64,000 nt of DNA from Jiangella alba. Its GTDB lineage: Bacteria > Actinomycetota > Actinomycetes > Jiangellales > Jiangellaceae. The notes under the pieces were generated by a model. That model saw nothing but the letters and a program-made list of their open reading frames with translations, searched no databases and was not told where the DNA came from. Positions 25,117-34,385 of this stretch are shown in pieces (position 1 is the stretch's first letter; the number at the start of each line of letters is the position of its first letter). The translations under genes and the position numbers were made by a program. Location of the stretch: contig NZ_FNUC01000003.1 in NCBI RefSeq assembly GCF_900106035.1, positions 1,302,001 to 1,366,000 on the forward strand, given 5' to 3'.

Positions 25117-26016
25117 TCACAACCCCGCAGTGACGCCAGGCCCGACGTGCTGCTGGCGGCGGTAGCTCGCGGGCGTCTGTCCGTGATATCGGTGGAAGGC
25201 TTCGTACATGCGGCTCGTCGAGCTGAATCCGGAGCGGTGGCACACCGCGAGGATCGGCAGATCGGTGGTGGCGAGAAGGCGTTGAGCCTCATTGAGCCTG
25301 AGCCGGGTGACGTACTCCCACAAGGTGACGCCGCAGATGCGACGAAAACTCGCCATCAGGTGGTCGTGGTGCTTGTCGACCGCTTGTGCGACGTCCTTGA
25401 TGGTGATCTCTTCGACGAAATGCCGTGTCACATATCGGATGGCGCGGGCTACGAGATCGGCAGTAGCCGTTCCGGTGTGAGGTGCAGCTGAGCGTGTCAT
25501 CGAGGCGGTGTCGACGAGGAGACGGAGGAGGCGAGCCTGGATCTCCATCTCGACCGCGGCGCGGAGGCGATGATCGCCGGTGGCCAGGTGAGAGGTCCAG
25601 CGGGCGAAGGCGAGTTGGTCCGCGGTGCGATCGAGCAATTCCGGCGCCGACCGTACGACCTCGCCCGCGAGTAGGCGGTCGAGGATCTCGGCCGATCCCT
25701 CCCATGTCAGCACGTTGACGATCGGGAGCTGCGCGACGTGATAGACGGTCAGTGGCGGTTCCGGGTCGACGTCGCGATGAGGGATACCGCCCCAGAACGC
25801 CTGGAGCTCACCGCGGTGCAAGCGGTCTTCTCGACCGCCACAGTCGAGGCTGATCGCTCCGCACTCGACGAAATGCAACTCGATCTCGAGGTGCGTGTGT
25901 AGCGGCGATCCGCGCAGGTCGTGTGGCTGGCCGAATTTGCGCTCGCGGCGGAAGGTGAACGCGGTCAGCCCGAAGTCCTCGAATCGGGTCGCCACCGACT
26001 GTGCCGGGCGTGTCAT
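25117..26016 (-). CDS. AraC-family regulator of the rhamnosidase region
   Basis: This 299-aa regulator has an N-terminal cupin-like sensing domain (~20-120; PLHTHLEIELHFVECG, GGIPHRDVDPEPPL) and a C-terminal double helix-turn-helix (~195-290; ITIKDVAQAVDKHHDHLMAS, LPILAVCHRSGFSSTSRMYE, ASYRRQ). It binds a small ligand, probably a sugar, and activates nearby genes. The ATG at 26016 has GAGG at a proper distance; the open frame extends to 26121. It is divergent from the GH78 gene, with the palindrome at 26074-26088 in between. Confidence 0.92.
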   Translation of the reverse strand: MTRPAQSVATRFEDFGLTAFTFRRERKFGQPHDLRGSPLHTHLEIELHFVECGAISLDCGGREDRLHRGELQAFWGGIPHRDVDPEPPLTVYHVAQLPIVNVLTWEGSAEILDRLLAGEVVRSAPELLDRTADQLAFARWTSHLATGDHRLRAAVEMEIQARLLRLLVDTASMTRSAAPHTGTATADLVARAIRYVTRHFVEEITIKDVAQAVDKHHDHLMASFRRICGVTLWEYVTRLRLNEAQRLLATTDLPILAVCHRSGFSSTSRMYEAFHRYHGQTPASYRRQQHVGPGVTAGL

Positions 26017-26073
26017 CGGCCACCTCGCTATCCGGGAAGAGAATCGCCTGAACTGACAATGTCGTCCAGTGAA

Positions 26074-26088
26074 ACGATCTGGGATCGT
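26074..26088. promoter_or_regulatory. Palindrome ACGATC-TGG-GATCGT between araC-type and GH78 genes
   Basis: This perfect inverted repeat with 6-bp arms and a 3-bp centre lies 58 bp from the regulator start and about 170 bp from the rhamnosidase start. The position suits an operator of the divergent pair; the binder is not known. Confidence 0.45.
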
Positions 26089-26254
26089 CAACGTTACGTC
26101 AAGGTGACCGGTCGGCGGCATCCAGGCATCCGGTCCCTAGCGATGTGTGGGTGATCCGAGATGTGGCCACCGGGACCGGCCTGTTCCACCGCAGGTCACC
26201 CGAGGCGAGGGACTCAACGACGTCCGCGATCGGCTCAGAAGGAGTTTGCGGCTG

Positions 26255-28849
26255 ATGATGGTACCGACCCAGTTGCGCGTCGAGCACGTCGAACACCCTT
26301 TGGGACTGACGGTCGCGACTCCCAGGCTGTCGTGGCGTCTGCCGTCCGGCGCCAACAGGCAAACTGCCTATCGTCTGCGGGCCGGCGGCTGGGATTCCGG
26401 CCGCGTTGCATCAGATCAGTCCCTGCTCGTCCCCTACGCTGGGCGGCCACTGCGCTCCGGGGAGCGGCTCGACTGGACGGTGAAGGTGTGGACCGACGCG
26501 GGCGAGAGTGCGTGGGCAGAGCCGGCCTGGTGGGAGATGGGCCTGCTCGCTGCGGATGACTGGGTTGCACAGTGGATCGAGCCGCCTCAGCCGCCGGCCG
26601 GCTCGACGTCGCCGCATCCCGCGCATCTCGTCAGCGGTGTGGCGCGCGTTGATCGTTCCTGTGAGCGGGCACGACTGCATGTGACGGCGCACGGCATCTA
26701 CGAGTTCTTCATCAACGGCGAACGCGTTGGCGACGCCGAGCTGACGCCAGGTTTCACGAGTTACGAATCGACCCTGCAGGTGCAGACATTCGACGTTACT
26801 GACCTGATCGTCGTCGGGCAGAACAAGCTAGACGCGGTCTTGTCCGGCGGCTGGGTCAAGTGGACGCGGCGTTACCGGCACGTTCCACTTGGCCTCTTGG
26901 CTCAACTCCATGTGCTTCAGACCGACGGCTCGCTGGCCAGGTTCGGGACCGGACCGGACTGGATCGCGGCTGCCAGCGTCGTGCGGACTGCCGACCTTTG
27001 GCATGGGCAGGTCGTCGACCTGCGGGCGGAGCGGGGTACCGGTGACCCGGTACGCACGCGGGACTTCGATCCGAAGCGGCTTCGCAGTTCGCCGGCGCCT
27101 CCGGTACGCCGCATTGAGGAGCTGCGTGCGGTATCCGTCACGCGTGTGTCCGCCACGCGCCAGGTCATCGACCTCGGACAGAACGTCAATGGCTGGATCC
27201 GGCTCTCCAAGCTTGGTCCCGAAGGTACAACCCTGACGGTGACATACGGAGAGGCGCTGGACCATGACGGCGACGTGACCGTCGATCACGTCACAGGGCT
27301 CGACCCCGAGCACTCCGGGTCGTTCCAGACCGACAAGGTGACGACTACGGGTCGGCCAGGGGCCACGTTCGAGCCTCGGCACACCACCCACGGATTCCGC
27401 TACGCACGGGTCGAAGGCCATCCGGAGGACTTTGACGTCGACGACGTGACCGGAGTCGTCGTGCACACCGACCTGCGCCGCACAGGTTGGTTCGAATGCA
27501 GTGATGACCGTGTGAACAAGCTGCACGAGGCGGCCGTCTGGAGCTTCCGCGGCAATGCCTGCGACATACCCACTGACTGTCCGACCCGTGAGCGAGCGGG
27601 TTGGAGCGGCGACTGGCAGATCTTCGTTTCTACGGCGGCGTTTCTGTACGACGTCGCCGGATTCTCGGTGAAATGGCTCCGGGACCTGGCCGCCGACCAG
27701 CGTCCTGACGGTGTCGTGTCGCATTGCGTACCGAACCCGGAGCCGGACTCGTTCTACGCCGATTTCCCGCCCGGATCGGCGGGGTGGGGCGATGCCGCCG
27801 TCATCGTCCCTTGGGAGGTCTACCGTGCCTATGGCGACCTCGAGGTGCTCGAACAACAGTGGCCCTCGATGACCTCATGGGTGGACTACGCCGCGCGCAC
27901 TGCTCGTGAGCACCGACACCTCCTCAGGAAGGCCGCAAGGCCGGCGTCGGCACCGCATGAGCCGTTCCTCTGGGACACCGGGTTCCACTGGGGTGAGTGG
28001 CTTGAGCCGGGCGCGGACATGAGCGGTGCCACCATCGCCGAGCTCAGGGCCCGAGACCACGGCACCATCGCTACCGCGTACCTCTATCACTCGGCGCGAT
28101 TGCTCGCACAGGTCGCGGCAGCGCTGGACCGCGCGACCGACGCCGGCCGGTACTCGGACCTCGCAGAGTCTGTGCGGCTCGCTTGGCAGACCGAGTTCAT
28201 CCGCGAGGACGGCACCATCGAACCCGACACCCAAGCCAGCTATGTACGCGCGCTCGCTTTCGACCTGCTGCCTCCGGAGTTCCGGCCAGGTGCCACGGAA
28301 CGCCTGGTCGACCTGATCAGGAAGGCGGACAACCACCTCGGCACAGGATTCCTGGCCACGCCGTATCTGCTTCCGGTCCTGGCGGACAACGGGCACCTCG
28401 ACGTCGCCTACGAGCTGCTGTTCCAGGACACGGAGCCCTCGTGGCTCGCCATGATCGACCGCGGTGCCACGACCATCTGGGAACAGTGGAACGGCATCGA
28501 CAAGACCGGAACGCCGAACGCCTCACTCAACCACTACAGCAAGGGCGCGGTCGTGTCATTCCTCCACCGCTACACCGCCGGGATCAGAATGCTGGACTCG
28601 GCACCCGCATACAGGAGATTCATGATCGAGCCGCGGCCCGGCGGCGGCATCACGTCGGCGCAGGCGACCCACGACAGCCCGTACGGACGGATTCGGTCGT
28701 CCTGGCGGGTCGACGGAGAGCGGTTCAGCCTCGACGTCACCGTGCCTCCCGGGACGACCGCGGAGGTCCGCCTTCCCGACGGCAGGACGTTCGAGGCACG
28801 ACCAGGGCATCACCGAACTCGCAGTCCGTTCCATGCCCCGGCCTGGTGA
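26255..28849 (+). CDS. Alpha-L-rhamnosidase, GH78
   Basis: This 864-aa glycosidase removes terminal L-rhamnose from glycosides. An N-terminal beta-domain includes LRVEHVEHPLGL and TPRLSWRLP. A rhamnosidase_N carbohydrate-binding module covers ~150-280 (IYEFFINGERVGDAELTPGF). The (alpha/alpha)6 catalytic domain covers ~400-760, with the acid motif DCPTRERAGWSGDWQIF and the later ATTIWEQWNGID holding the second Glu. A C-terminal beta-domain closes the protein. There is no signal peptide, so it acts inside the cell on imported substrate. The start follows AAGGAG (26239-26244). It heads an operon with the Dpp-like importer. Confidence 0.95.
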   Translation: MMVPTQLRVEHVEHPLGLTVATPRLSWRLPSGANRQTAYRLRAGGWDSGRVASDQSLLVPYAGRPLRSGERLDWTVKVWTDAGESAWAEPAWWEMGLLAADDWVAQWIEPPQPPAGSTSPHPAHLVSGVARVDRSCERARLHVTAHGIYEFFINGERVGDAELTPGFTSYESTLQVQTFDVTDLIVVGQNKLDAVLSGGWVKWTRRYRHVPLGLLAQLHVLQTDGSLARFGTGPDWIAAASVVRTADLWHGQVVDLRAERGTGDPVRTRDFDPKRLRSSPAPPVRRIEELRAVSVTRVSATRQVIDLGQNVNGWIRLSKLGPEGTTLTVTYGEALDHDGDVTVDHVTGLDPEHSGSFQTDKVTTTGRPGATFEPRHTTHGFRYARVEGHPEDFDVDDVTGVVVHTDLRRTGWFECSDDRVNKLHEAAVWSFRGNACDIPTDCPTRERAGWSGDWQIFVSTAAFLYDVAGFSVKWLRDLAADQRPDGVVSHCVPNPEPDSFYADFPPGSAGWGDAAVIVPWEVYRAYGDLEVLEQQWPSMTSWVDYAARTAREHRHLLRKAARPASAPHEPFLWDTGFHWGEWLEPGADMSGATIAELRARDHGTIATAYLYHSARLLAQVAAALDRATDAGRYSDLAESVRLAWQTEFIREDGTIEPDTQASYVRALAFDLLPPEFRPGATERLVDLIRKADNHLGTGFLATPYLLPVLADNGHLDVAYELLFQDTEPSWLAMIDRGATTIWEQWNGIDKTGTPNASLNHYSKGAVVSFLHRYTAGIRMLDSAPAYRRFMIEPRPGGGITSAQATHDSPYGRIRSSWRVDGERFSLDVTVPPGTTAEVRLPDGRTFEARPGHHRTRSPFHAPAW

Positions 28850-28880
28850 CCAGGTCCTGCGTGGATAGAAGGGAACCACG

Positions 28881-30476
28881 ATGAACCGTACGTCGCGAGA
28901 CACACGCGTATCCAGGCGCCAGGCCGTGCTGGTGTCGTCGATCATGATGACTCTGCTGGCATTGAGCGCTTGCTCCACAGAGTCGACCGACCCTGGCGCT
29001 GGTGGAGGGGATGCCGGGAGTGCCGGCAGCTCGCCGAGCATTCTGAGATACCAGGCGCGACCGACGCCACCGGCGACACTCGATCCTGCCAGGGACCCAC
29101 ATTGGAACGACATGTTGGCCTTGGCCTATGACGTCCTGATCTACCAAGCACCGGACGGCAGTCTGCAACCGCAGCTCGCGACCTCGTGGGAGTACGTGGG
29201 TGATGGCAACACCACCTTCGAGCTGTCGCTCCGTCCCGACATCGCGTTCGTCGACGGGACGCCTCTGGACGCCCAGGCAGTCAAGGCCAATCTCGAGTAC
29301 CGGCGCGACCCGGCGGTTGGCAGTCAGTCCGCGGCGCAGCTCGCCGCGGTCTCGGAGGTCGAGGTGGTCGACGACCTCACGGTCCGCATCCATCTCGCAA
29401 CGCCGAATCCCTTGTTGCCGTCGCTGTTCACGCAGAGTGGCGCCGGCGCCATGATCAGCCCGGCCGCGCTGGCCGATCCGGCTGGTCTTGCTACTGAGAC
29501 CTTCGGTGTGGGGCGATATCAGCTGGACGCGAGCAGGACGGTTCACGGAGACCACTACACGTTCGTGTCGAATCCCGACTACTGGAGCCCCGACGATGTC
29601 CACTGGGACGAGGTCGTCGTCTCATTCCTGCCAGAGGAGAGTGCTGCGCTCGCCTCACTGCAGGCAGGGCAGCTGGACGCGGGGATGGCGACGTCCGCCA
29701 CCGTTGACTCAGGCCGGGCGGCCGGTCTCTCGGTCGCGGGACCTGGCTTTCCGATCGTCGCGGGCCTCAACATCTGGGATCGCGACGGGGAGGTCGTGCC
29801 AGCGCTCGGTGACGTGCGAGTCCGGCAAGCGCTCAACTATGCCGTCGACCGTGAGGCGATCGCGTCCGCGTTGGTCGGTGACTCGGGAAGCCCGACCGAC
29901 CAGCTGTCGGCTCCCGACCAAAGTGGATGGAACGACGACGGGTACTACCCGTACGATCCGGACAAAGCGAGGGAGCTGCTGGCCGAAGCGGGATACGCAG
30001 ACGGTTTCACGCTGCCGGTCCGAACTTTTGCCGGCGAACAGCTGACGCAAGCCATCGCCGACAATCTGGGCGATGTCGGTGTCGTGCTCGAGATCAACGC
30101 CGATGAACAGATGGACCAGGCGGACGATGCCGGAAACAGCGAATACGGAGCCGGTTTCCTCGGCTGGGGCATCTCCCCGCCGGTCCAGATGGCCACCTAC
30201 TTCTGGCTGCCCGACGCGCTCAACAACCCGGCGGACAGTCTGGACGACACCCTGGTCGAACTGCACCAGCAGGCCTTGGTCGCGGACGAGAAGACCTTGG
30301 ACGAGCTCAACGGCCAGATCGTCGCCCGCGTGGCCGAGTTGGCCTGGTTTCTTCCGGTCTATCTCCAGGGGGAGTCCGTCTTGTACGACGCCGACGTCGT
30401 GGACGTCCCCTGGGCGAACTTCCAGAGCGTGCCGACAGTGACGGAACTCCGGCCGGCGTCGTCGAACGGTGGGTAA
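28881..30476 (+). CDS. Dpp/Opp-type substrate-binding lipoprotein
   Basis: This 531-aa protein has an N-terminal SRRQ sequence, a hydrophobic run and the lipobox LSAC with Cys31, then a Gly/Ser linker. SBP_bac_5 landmarks follow: TLDPARDPHWNDMLALAYDV, YVGDGNTTFELSLRPDIAF with DGTPLDAQAVKANLEY, and VRQALNYAVDREAIASALV. Such proteins bind peptides, nickel or, in some actinobacteria, oligosaccharides and glycosides. Its place 31 bp after the rhamnosidase points to a rhamnosylated ligand; this is inferred. Confidence 0.93.
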   Translation: MNRTSRDTRVSRRQAVLVSSIMMTLLALSACSTESTDPGAGGGDAGSAGSSPSILRYQARPTPPATLDPARDPHWNDMLALAYDVLIYQAPDGSLQPQLATSWEYVGDGNTTFELSLRPDIAFVDGTPLDAQAVKANLEYRRDPAVGSQSAAQLAAVSEVEVVDDLTVRIHLATPNPLLPSLFTQSGAGAMISPAALADPAGLATETFGVGRYQLDASRTVHGDHYTFVSNPDYWSPDDVHWDEVVVSFLPEESAALASLQAGQLDAGMATSATVDSGRAAGLSVAGPGFPIVAGLNIWDRDGEVVPALGDVRVRQALNYAVDREAIASALVGDSGSPTDQLSAPDQSGWNDDGYYPYDPDKARELLAEAGYADGFTLPVRTFAGEQLTQAIADNLGDVGVVLEINADEQMDQADDAGNSEYGAGFLGWGISPPVQMATYFWLPDALNNPADSLDDTLVELHQQALVADEKTLDELNGQIVARVAELAWFLPVYLQGESVLYDADVVDVPWANFQSVPTVTELRPASSNGG

Positions 30477-30579
30477 TGTCGACGATCCACAGCAGAAAGG
30501 CGCCAGTATTTGGCGTCGCTGACAGCGCGCGGGGTCCAGGGTCGGTATCGGCCGCGGTGAGACGAAGGAGTGCGCGACC

Positions 30580-31536
30580 ATGACGCGACTGGTGGCACGT
30601 CGACTGTTCATCTCCGTGGCCCTGGTGTTCTTCATCTCCCTGTTGACGTTCGTCCTGCAGACGTTGGCGCCCGGCGATGTCGCCAAGACGATCCTCGGCT
30701 GCGCGGGGGAGACGGCGAGCTGTCCCGAGCAGCAGTATCAGGCCTTGCGTCACGAGCTCGGCTTGGACCAACCGCTGATGGTGCAGTACTGGCAGTGGTT
30801 CAGCCAGGCGATCACCGGTGATCTCGGCGTCTCGCCCGTCAGCGGGCTCGACGTGAGTTCCGCCATCCTCAGCCGACTGCCCGTGACTGCGTCGCTGGTG
30901 CTCCTGGGCACGGCGGCGACGGCGCTGGTCGGTGTCTCGGTCGGCGTTCTCAGCGCCGTTCGTGGCGGACGGCTCGGACGCGTTGTCGACGTCCTCTCCC
31001 TGGTGGGCTATGCACTCCCCAACTTCTGGCTCGCCCTCGTCTTCATGACCCTGTTCTCGGTGACGCTCGGACTCCTGCCAGCCACGGGGTACGTGCCCAT
31101 CGATGTGTCACCACGGGGCTGGGTTCTCAGCCTGATCCTGCCCGTGGGGACACTGATGCTCGCGAGTATGGCGGGGTTCGCCAAGCAGACCCGCGATTCG
31201 ATGTTGGAGTCGCTTTCTCAGGAGTATGTCCGGTTCCTGCGTGCCAACGGCGCGTCGGAGCCTTCCATCGTGTTCCGCCACGCGTTGCGCAACGCCGCGA
31301 TACCGGTGGTGACCATGGTCGGCATGCTCTTCGTCGGTCTCTTCAGCGGTGCGGTCTTCATCGAGAGCGTGTTCGCCCTGCCAGGCATGGGCCGGCTCGC
31401 CGTTCAAGCGACCCTCGGCCACGATCTCCCCATCGTCCAAGGCGTCGTCGTCATCTTCACATTGATCGTCGTCATCACGAATCTGGTGGTGGACCTCGTC
31501 TATGGCTGGCTCAACCCGAAGGTGCGTGTGACATGA
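30580..31536 (+). CDS. Dpp-type ABC permease (DppB)
   Basis: This 318-aa inner-membrane permease begins MTRLVARRLFISVALVFFIS, a standard DppB start. It shows six membrane segments, and the EAA loop near residue 210 (SQEYVRFLRANGASEPSIVF) faces the ATPase. A 103-bp gap separates it from the binding protein. Its last codons overlap the next gene by 4 bp. Start ATG. Confidence 0.93.
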   Translation: MTRLVARRLFISVALVFFISLLTFVLQTLAPGDVAKTILGCAGETASCPEQQYQALRHELGLDQPLMVQYWQWFSQAITGDLGVSPVSGLDVSSAILSRLPVTASLVLLGTAATALVGVSVGVLSAVRGGRLGRVVDVLSLVGYALPNFWLALVFMTLFSVTLGLLPATGYVPIDVSPRGWVLSLILPVGTLMLASMAGFAKQTRDSMLESLSQEYVRFLRANGASEPSIVFRHALRNAAIPVVTMVGMLFVGLFSGAVFIESVFALPGMGRLAVQATLGHDLPIVQGVVVIFTLIVVITNLVVDLVYGWLNPKVRVT

Positions 31537-33521
31537 CGACGACAGTCCCGCACAGCGAGGGTGCCGTCGACATGGACGGCATCGCCTCCCCCCTGGGCGC
31601 TTCCGGGCGGAATCGACCGGACGGGCGGGGGCGCAGCCTTTGGCGTGCCGTGTTCCAGCAACCACTCGCGGTACTGTCGCTCGGGTACCTACTCGCCGTG
31701 GTTCTCGCGGCGGTCACCGCCGGCTTCCTGGCGCCCTACGATCCGTCTGACGTCGACCTGAACCACATCCTGTCCGGGCCGACAGCAGGCCACTGGCTCG
31801 GTACCGACTCACTCGGCAGGGATGTGCTGAGCCGGCTGATGTTCGGCGGCCGACTGAGCATGGCACACGCCGCGATCGCCGTGACGACATTCCTCCTGGT
31901 CGGAGTGAGCTGGGGCCTCGTCGCGGGGTTCTTCGGCGGGTGGGCGGACCGCGTGTTCACCTGGCTGATCGATGTCGTCATCGCCATCCCCGCTCTGGTC
32001 ATCCTGCTGGTGGTGCTCAGCGTGTTCGACGGCGACATGACCATCGCGATGATCGCGTTGGGCGTGCTCGCGGCTCCGGGGTTCGCGCGAATCGTGCGCG
32101 GCGTCACGCTCGGGGTCAGGGAAGAACTGTATGTTTCGGCAGCGCGCGTGTTCGGGATCCCGAACCGGCACATCGTCGTGAAGCACGTCCTGCCCCGCGT
32201 GGCTGGGCCGATCCTCGTGCACGCCTCCTTGTTCGCGGGCGGGGCCTTGCTCATCGACGCTGGCCTTGCATACCTCGGATTCGGGCCCCAGCCGCCCACG
32301 CCGACGTGGGGCGGGATGATTATCGAGGCATCGAGTGTCGTGAGCCGGCAGCCCTGGCTCTTGGTGCCTCCTGGAGTAACGCTGGGCCTGGCGACGCTGG
32401 CTCTGGCTCTACTCGGCGACGCCATACGAGACGCCGGCGCCGAGCGGTCCGGTCGTGCTCCAGCCAGCGGGCGCCGTCCAGGTTCCGACAGCAAGGTTCG
32501 AGCTTCGATCACGAGTCGTCCGGCGGGCGCGAATGCTGACGACGCACTCCTATCCGTCCGCGACGTGTCGATCTCACTCTCGCTGAATGCGCGGGAGGTC
32601 GAGGTCGTGGCTGGCGTCGACCTCGACATCCGGGCAGGCGAAACGGTTGGCCTCGTCGGTGAGTCCGGATGCGGCAAGTCCGTTCTGGGCAGCGCGATCC
32701 TCGGGTTGCTGCCTGCGGCCGGCCAGGTCACCAGCGGCAGCATTGTCTACAACGGGATCGACCTGGCTTCGGCCAGCCCGCGAACGATCCAGGGCCTGCG
32801 TGGATCCGGGATCGCTCTGATCGCACAAGACCCCATCGCTGGTCTGGACCCGGTCTACACAGCGGGTCAGCAGGTAGACGAACTGGTGCGGCGCCATCAT
32901 GGGGGATCGCGGAAGGCGGTTCGCGCACGCAGCCTCGACCTGCTCAGTGATGCTCGGCTGCCGGACCCGATCAGTGTCGCCGGGCGTTTCCCCCATGAGC
33001 TCTCGGGCGGGATGGCACAGCGGGTCGCCATCGCCATGGCGCTCGCCGGCGAACCGAGTCTGCTCATCGCCGACGAGCCGACGACGGCCCTGGACGTCAC
33101 GGTCCAGTCCGAGATTCTCCAACTGCTCCAGAGACTGCAGCGCGACCGCGGCATGGCGATCATGCTGATCACGCATGACTGGGGAGTTGTCGCCGAGATG
33201 TGTCAGCGAGCGCATGTGATGTACGCGGGTCACATCGTGGAGTCGTGCTCGGCCAGGGAGATGTTCGGCCGTCCCTCGCACCCCTACACGCTCGGGCTGT
33301 TGGGTTCCATGCCGCGTCGGTCACTTCCGGGACGGGCGCTTCCGGCGATACCTGGAGTCGTGCCCGCGCCTGGGAGCTGGCCCGTCGGATGCCACTTCGC
33401 GCCACGGTGTGATTTCGCGACGCCCGAATGCACGGAGGAACCGATCCCGATGCTCGACGCCGGAGCAGCTCACAGTGTGCGGTGCCTTCGGTACGAGGAC
33501 GTACACAGGAGCTCGCGATGA
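31533..33521 (+). CDS. Fused Dpp-type permease (DppC) and ATPase (DppD)
   Basis: This 662-aa fusion protein has as residues ~1-305 a DppC-type permease (GHWLGTDSLGRDVLSRLMFG; EAA loop LYVSAARVFGIPNRHIVVKH). A polar linker of ~35 residues leads to a full ATPase: Walker A GESGCGKS near 376, the signature LSGGMAQRVAIAMALA, Walker B LLIADEPTTALD, and the C-terminal oligo_HPY Cys cluster (CHFAPRCDFATPEC). There is no stop or frame change between the parts. Such fusions are known in actinobacteria. It forces one permease and one ATPase to be made in equal number. Confidence 0.93.
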   Translation: MTTTVPHSEGAVDMDGIASPLGASGRNRPDGRGRSLWRAVFQQPLAVLSLGYLLAVVLAAVTAGFLAPYDPSDVDLNHILSGPTAGHWLGTDSLGRDVLSRLMFGGRLSMAHAAIAVTTFLLVGVSWGLVAGFFGGWADRVFTWLIDVVIAIPALVILLVVLSVFDGDMTIAMIALGVLAAPGFARIVRGVTLGVREELYVSAARVFGIPNRHIVVKHVLPRVAGPILVHASLFAGGALLIDAGLAYLGFGPQPPTPTWGGMIIEASSVVSRQPWLLVPPGVTLGLATLALALLGDAIRDAGAERSGRAPASGRRPGSDSKVRASITSRPAGANADDALLSVRDVSISLSLNAREVEVVAGVDLDIRAGETVGLVGESGCGKSVLGSAILGLLPAAGQVTSGSIVYNGIDLASASPRTIQGLRGSGIALIAQDPIAGLDPVYTAGQQVDELVRRHHGGSRKAVRARSLDLLSDARLPDPISVAGRFPHELSGGMAQRVAIAMALAGEPSLLIADEPTTALDVTVQSEILQLLQRLQRDRGMAIMLITHDWGVVAEMCQRAHVMYAGHIVESCSAREMFGRPSHPYTLGLLGSMPRRSLPGRALPAIPGVVPAPGSWPVGCHFAPRCDFATPECTEEPIPMLDAGAAHSVRCLRYEDVHRSSR

Positions 33522-34315
33522 TCGAGCGGATTCTCGAGGTACGTGACCTCAGGGTCCAGTTCGACGGACGCCGACGGGGGGATCGGCCAGTGCTCGCGGT
33601 CGACAACGTCAGCCTGCACGTCGACGACGGCGAGACGCTTGGGCTGGTGGGCGAATCGGGCTCGGGTAAGTCCACCATCGGCAACGCGGTCCTCGGGCTC
33701 GTCCGTCCCACTCGCGGCCAGGTGCTGTTCCGTGGCGCCGACATCACTTCCGTGACCTCCGAGCAGCGCCGTACGCTCGGCCAGCAGCTCCAGGTCATCT
33801 TCCAGGACCCGTACAGTTCACTGAATCCCTCGAGGACGATCGGGAGCACCCTTGCCGAGCCACTGCGCATCGTCCGGCGAGCGTCTCGCCGCGACGCGAC
33901 CACGCAAGTGGAACGTGTCCTCGCACAAGTAGGTATGGCACCCGAGACCTTCCACCGGTATCCCCGCGAGTTCTCCGGCGGTCAACGACAGAGGATCGCG
34001 ATCGCTCGCGCTCTCGTCCTGGGACCGAAGCTGATCATCTGCGACGAGCCGACCAGCGCATTGGATCTCTCTGTGCAGGCGCAGATCCTCAACCTCCTCC
34101 TCGACCTGCAGCGCCAATTTGGGCTCAGCTACCTATTCGTCTCACACGACATCGACGTCATCCGGCACATGTCACACAGGGTCGCCGTCCTGAGCAAGGG
34201 ATCGATCGTCGAACAGGGGCCGACGGATGAGGTAACCGGCTCTCCAGGCCACGTGTACACCCGCGCCCTGCTTGCCGCGGTACCGGTCCCCGAACCTCGG
34301 ACGAGGCCGGGGTAA
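33518..34315 (+). CDS. Dpp-type ABC ATPase (DppF)
   Basis: This 265-aa second ATPase of the importer has Walker A GESGSGKST near 47, a Q-loop in VIFQDPYSSLNP, the signature FSGGQRQRIAIARAL, and Walker B IICDEPTSALD. The C-terminus is shorter than usual and lacks the oligo_HPY Cys cluster present in the fused partner. The ATG lies within the stop of the fusion gene (ATGA). Confidence 0.94.
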   Translation: MIERILEVRDLRVQFDGRRRGDRPVLAVDNVSLHVDDGETLGLVGESGSGKSTIGNAVLGLVRPTRGQVLFRGADITSVTSEQRRTLGQQLQVIFQDPYSSLNPSRTIGSTLAEPLRIVRRASRRDATTQVERVLAQVGMAPETFHRYPREFSGGQRQRIAIARALVLGPKLIICDEPTSALDLSVQAQILNLLLDLQRQFGLSYLFVSHDIDVIRHMSHRVAVLSKGSIVEQGPTDEVTGSPGHVYTRALLAAVPVPEPRTRPG

Positions 34316-34385
34316 ACGCCGGACGGGCAGCCCGTGCGCTGCCACGAAATGCACGGAAGTGGTTCTGACAGTGGGGAGGAGTCCG

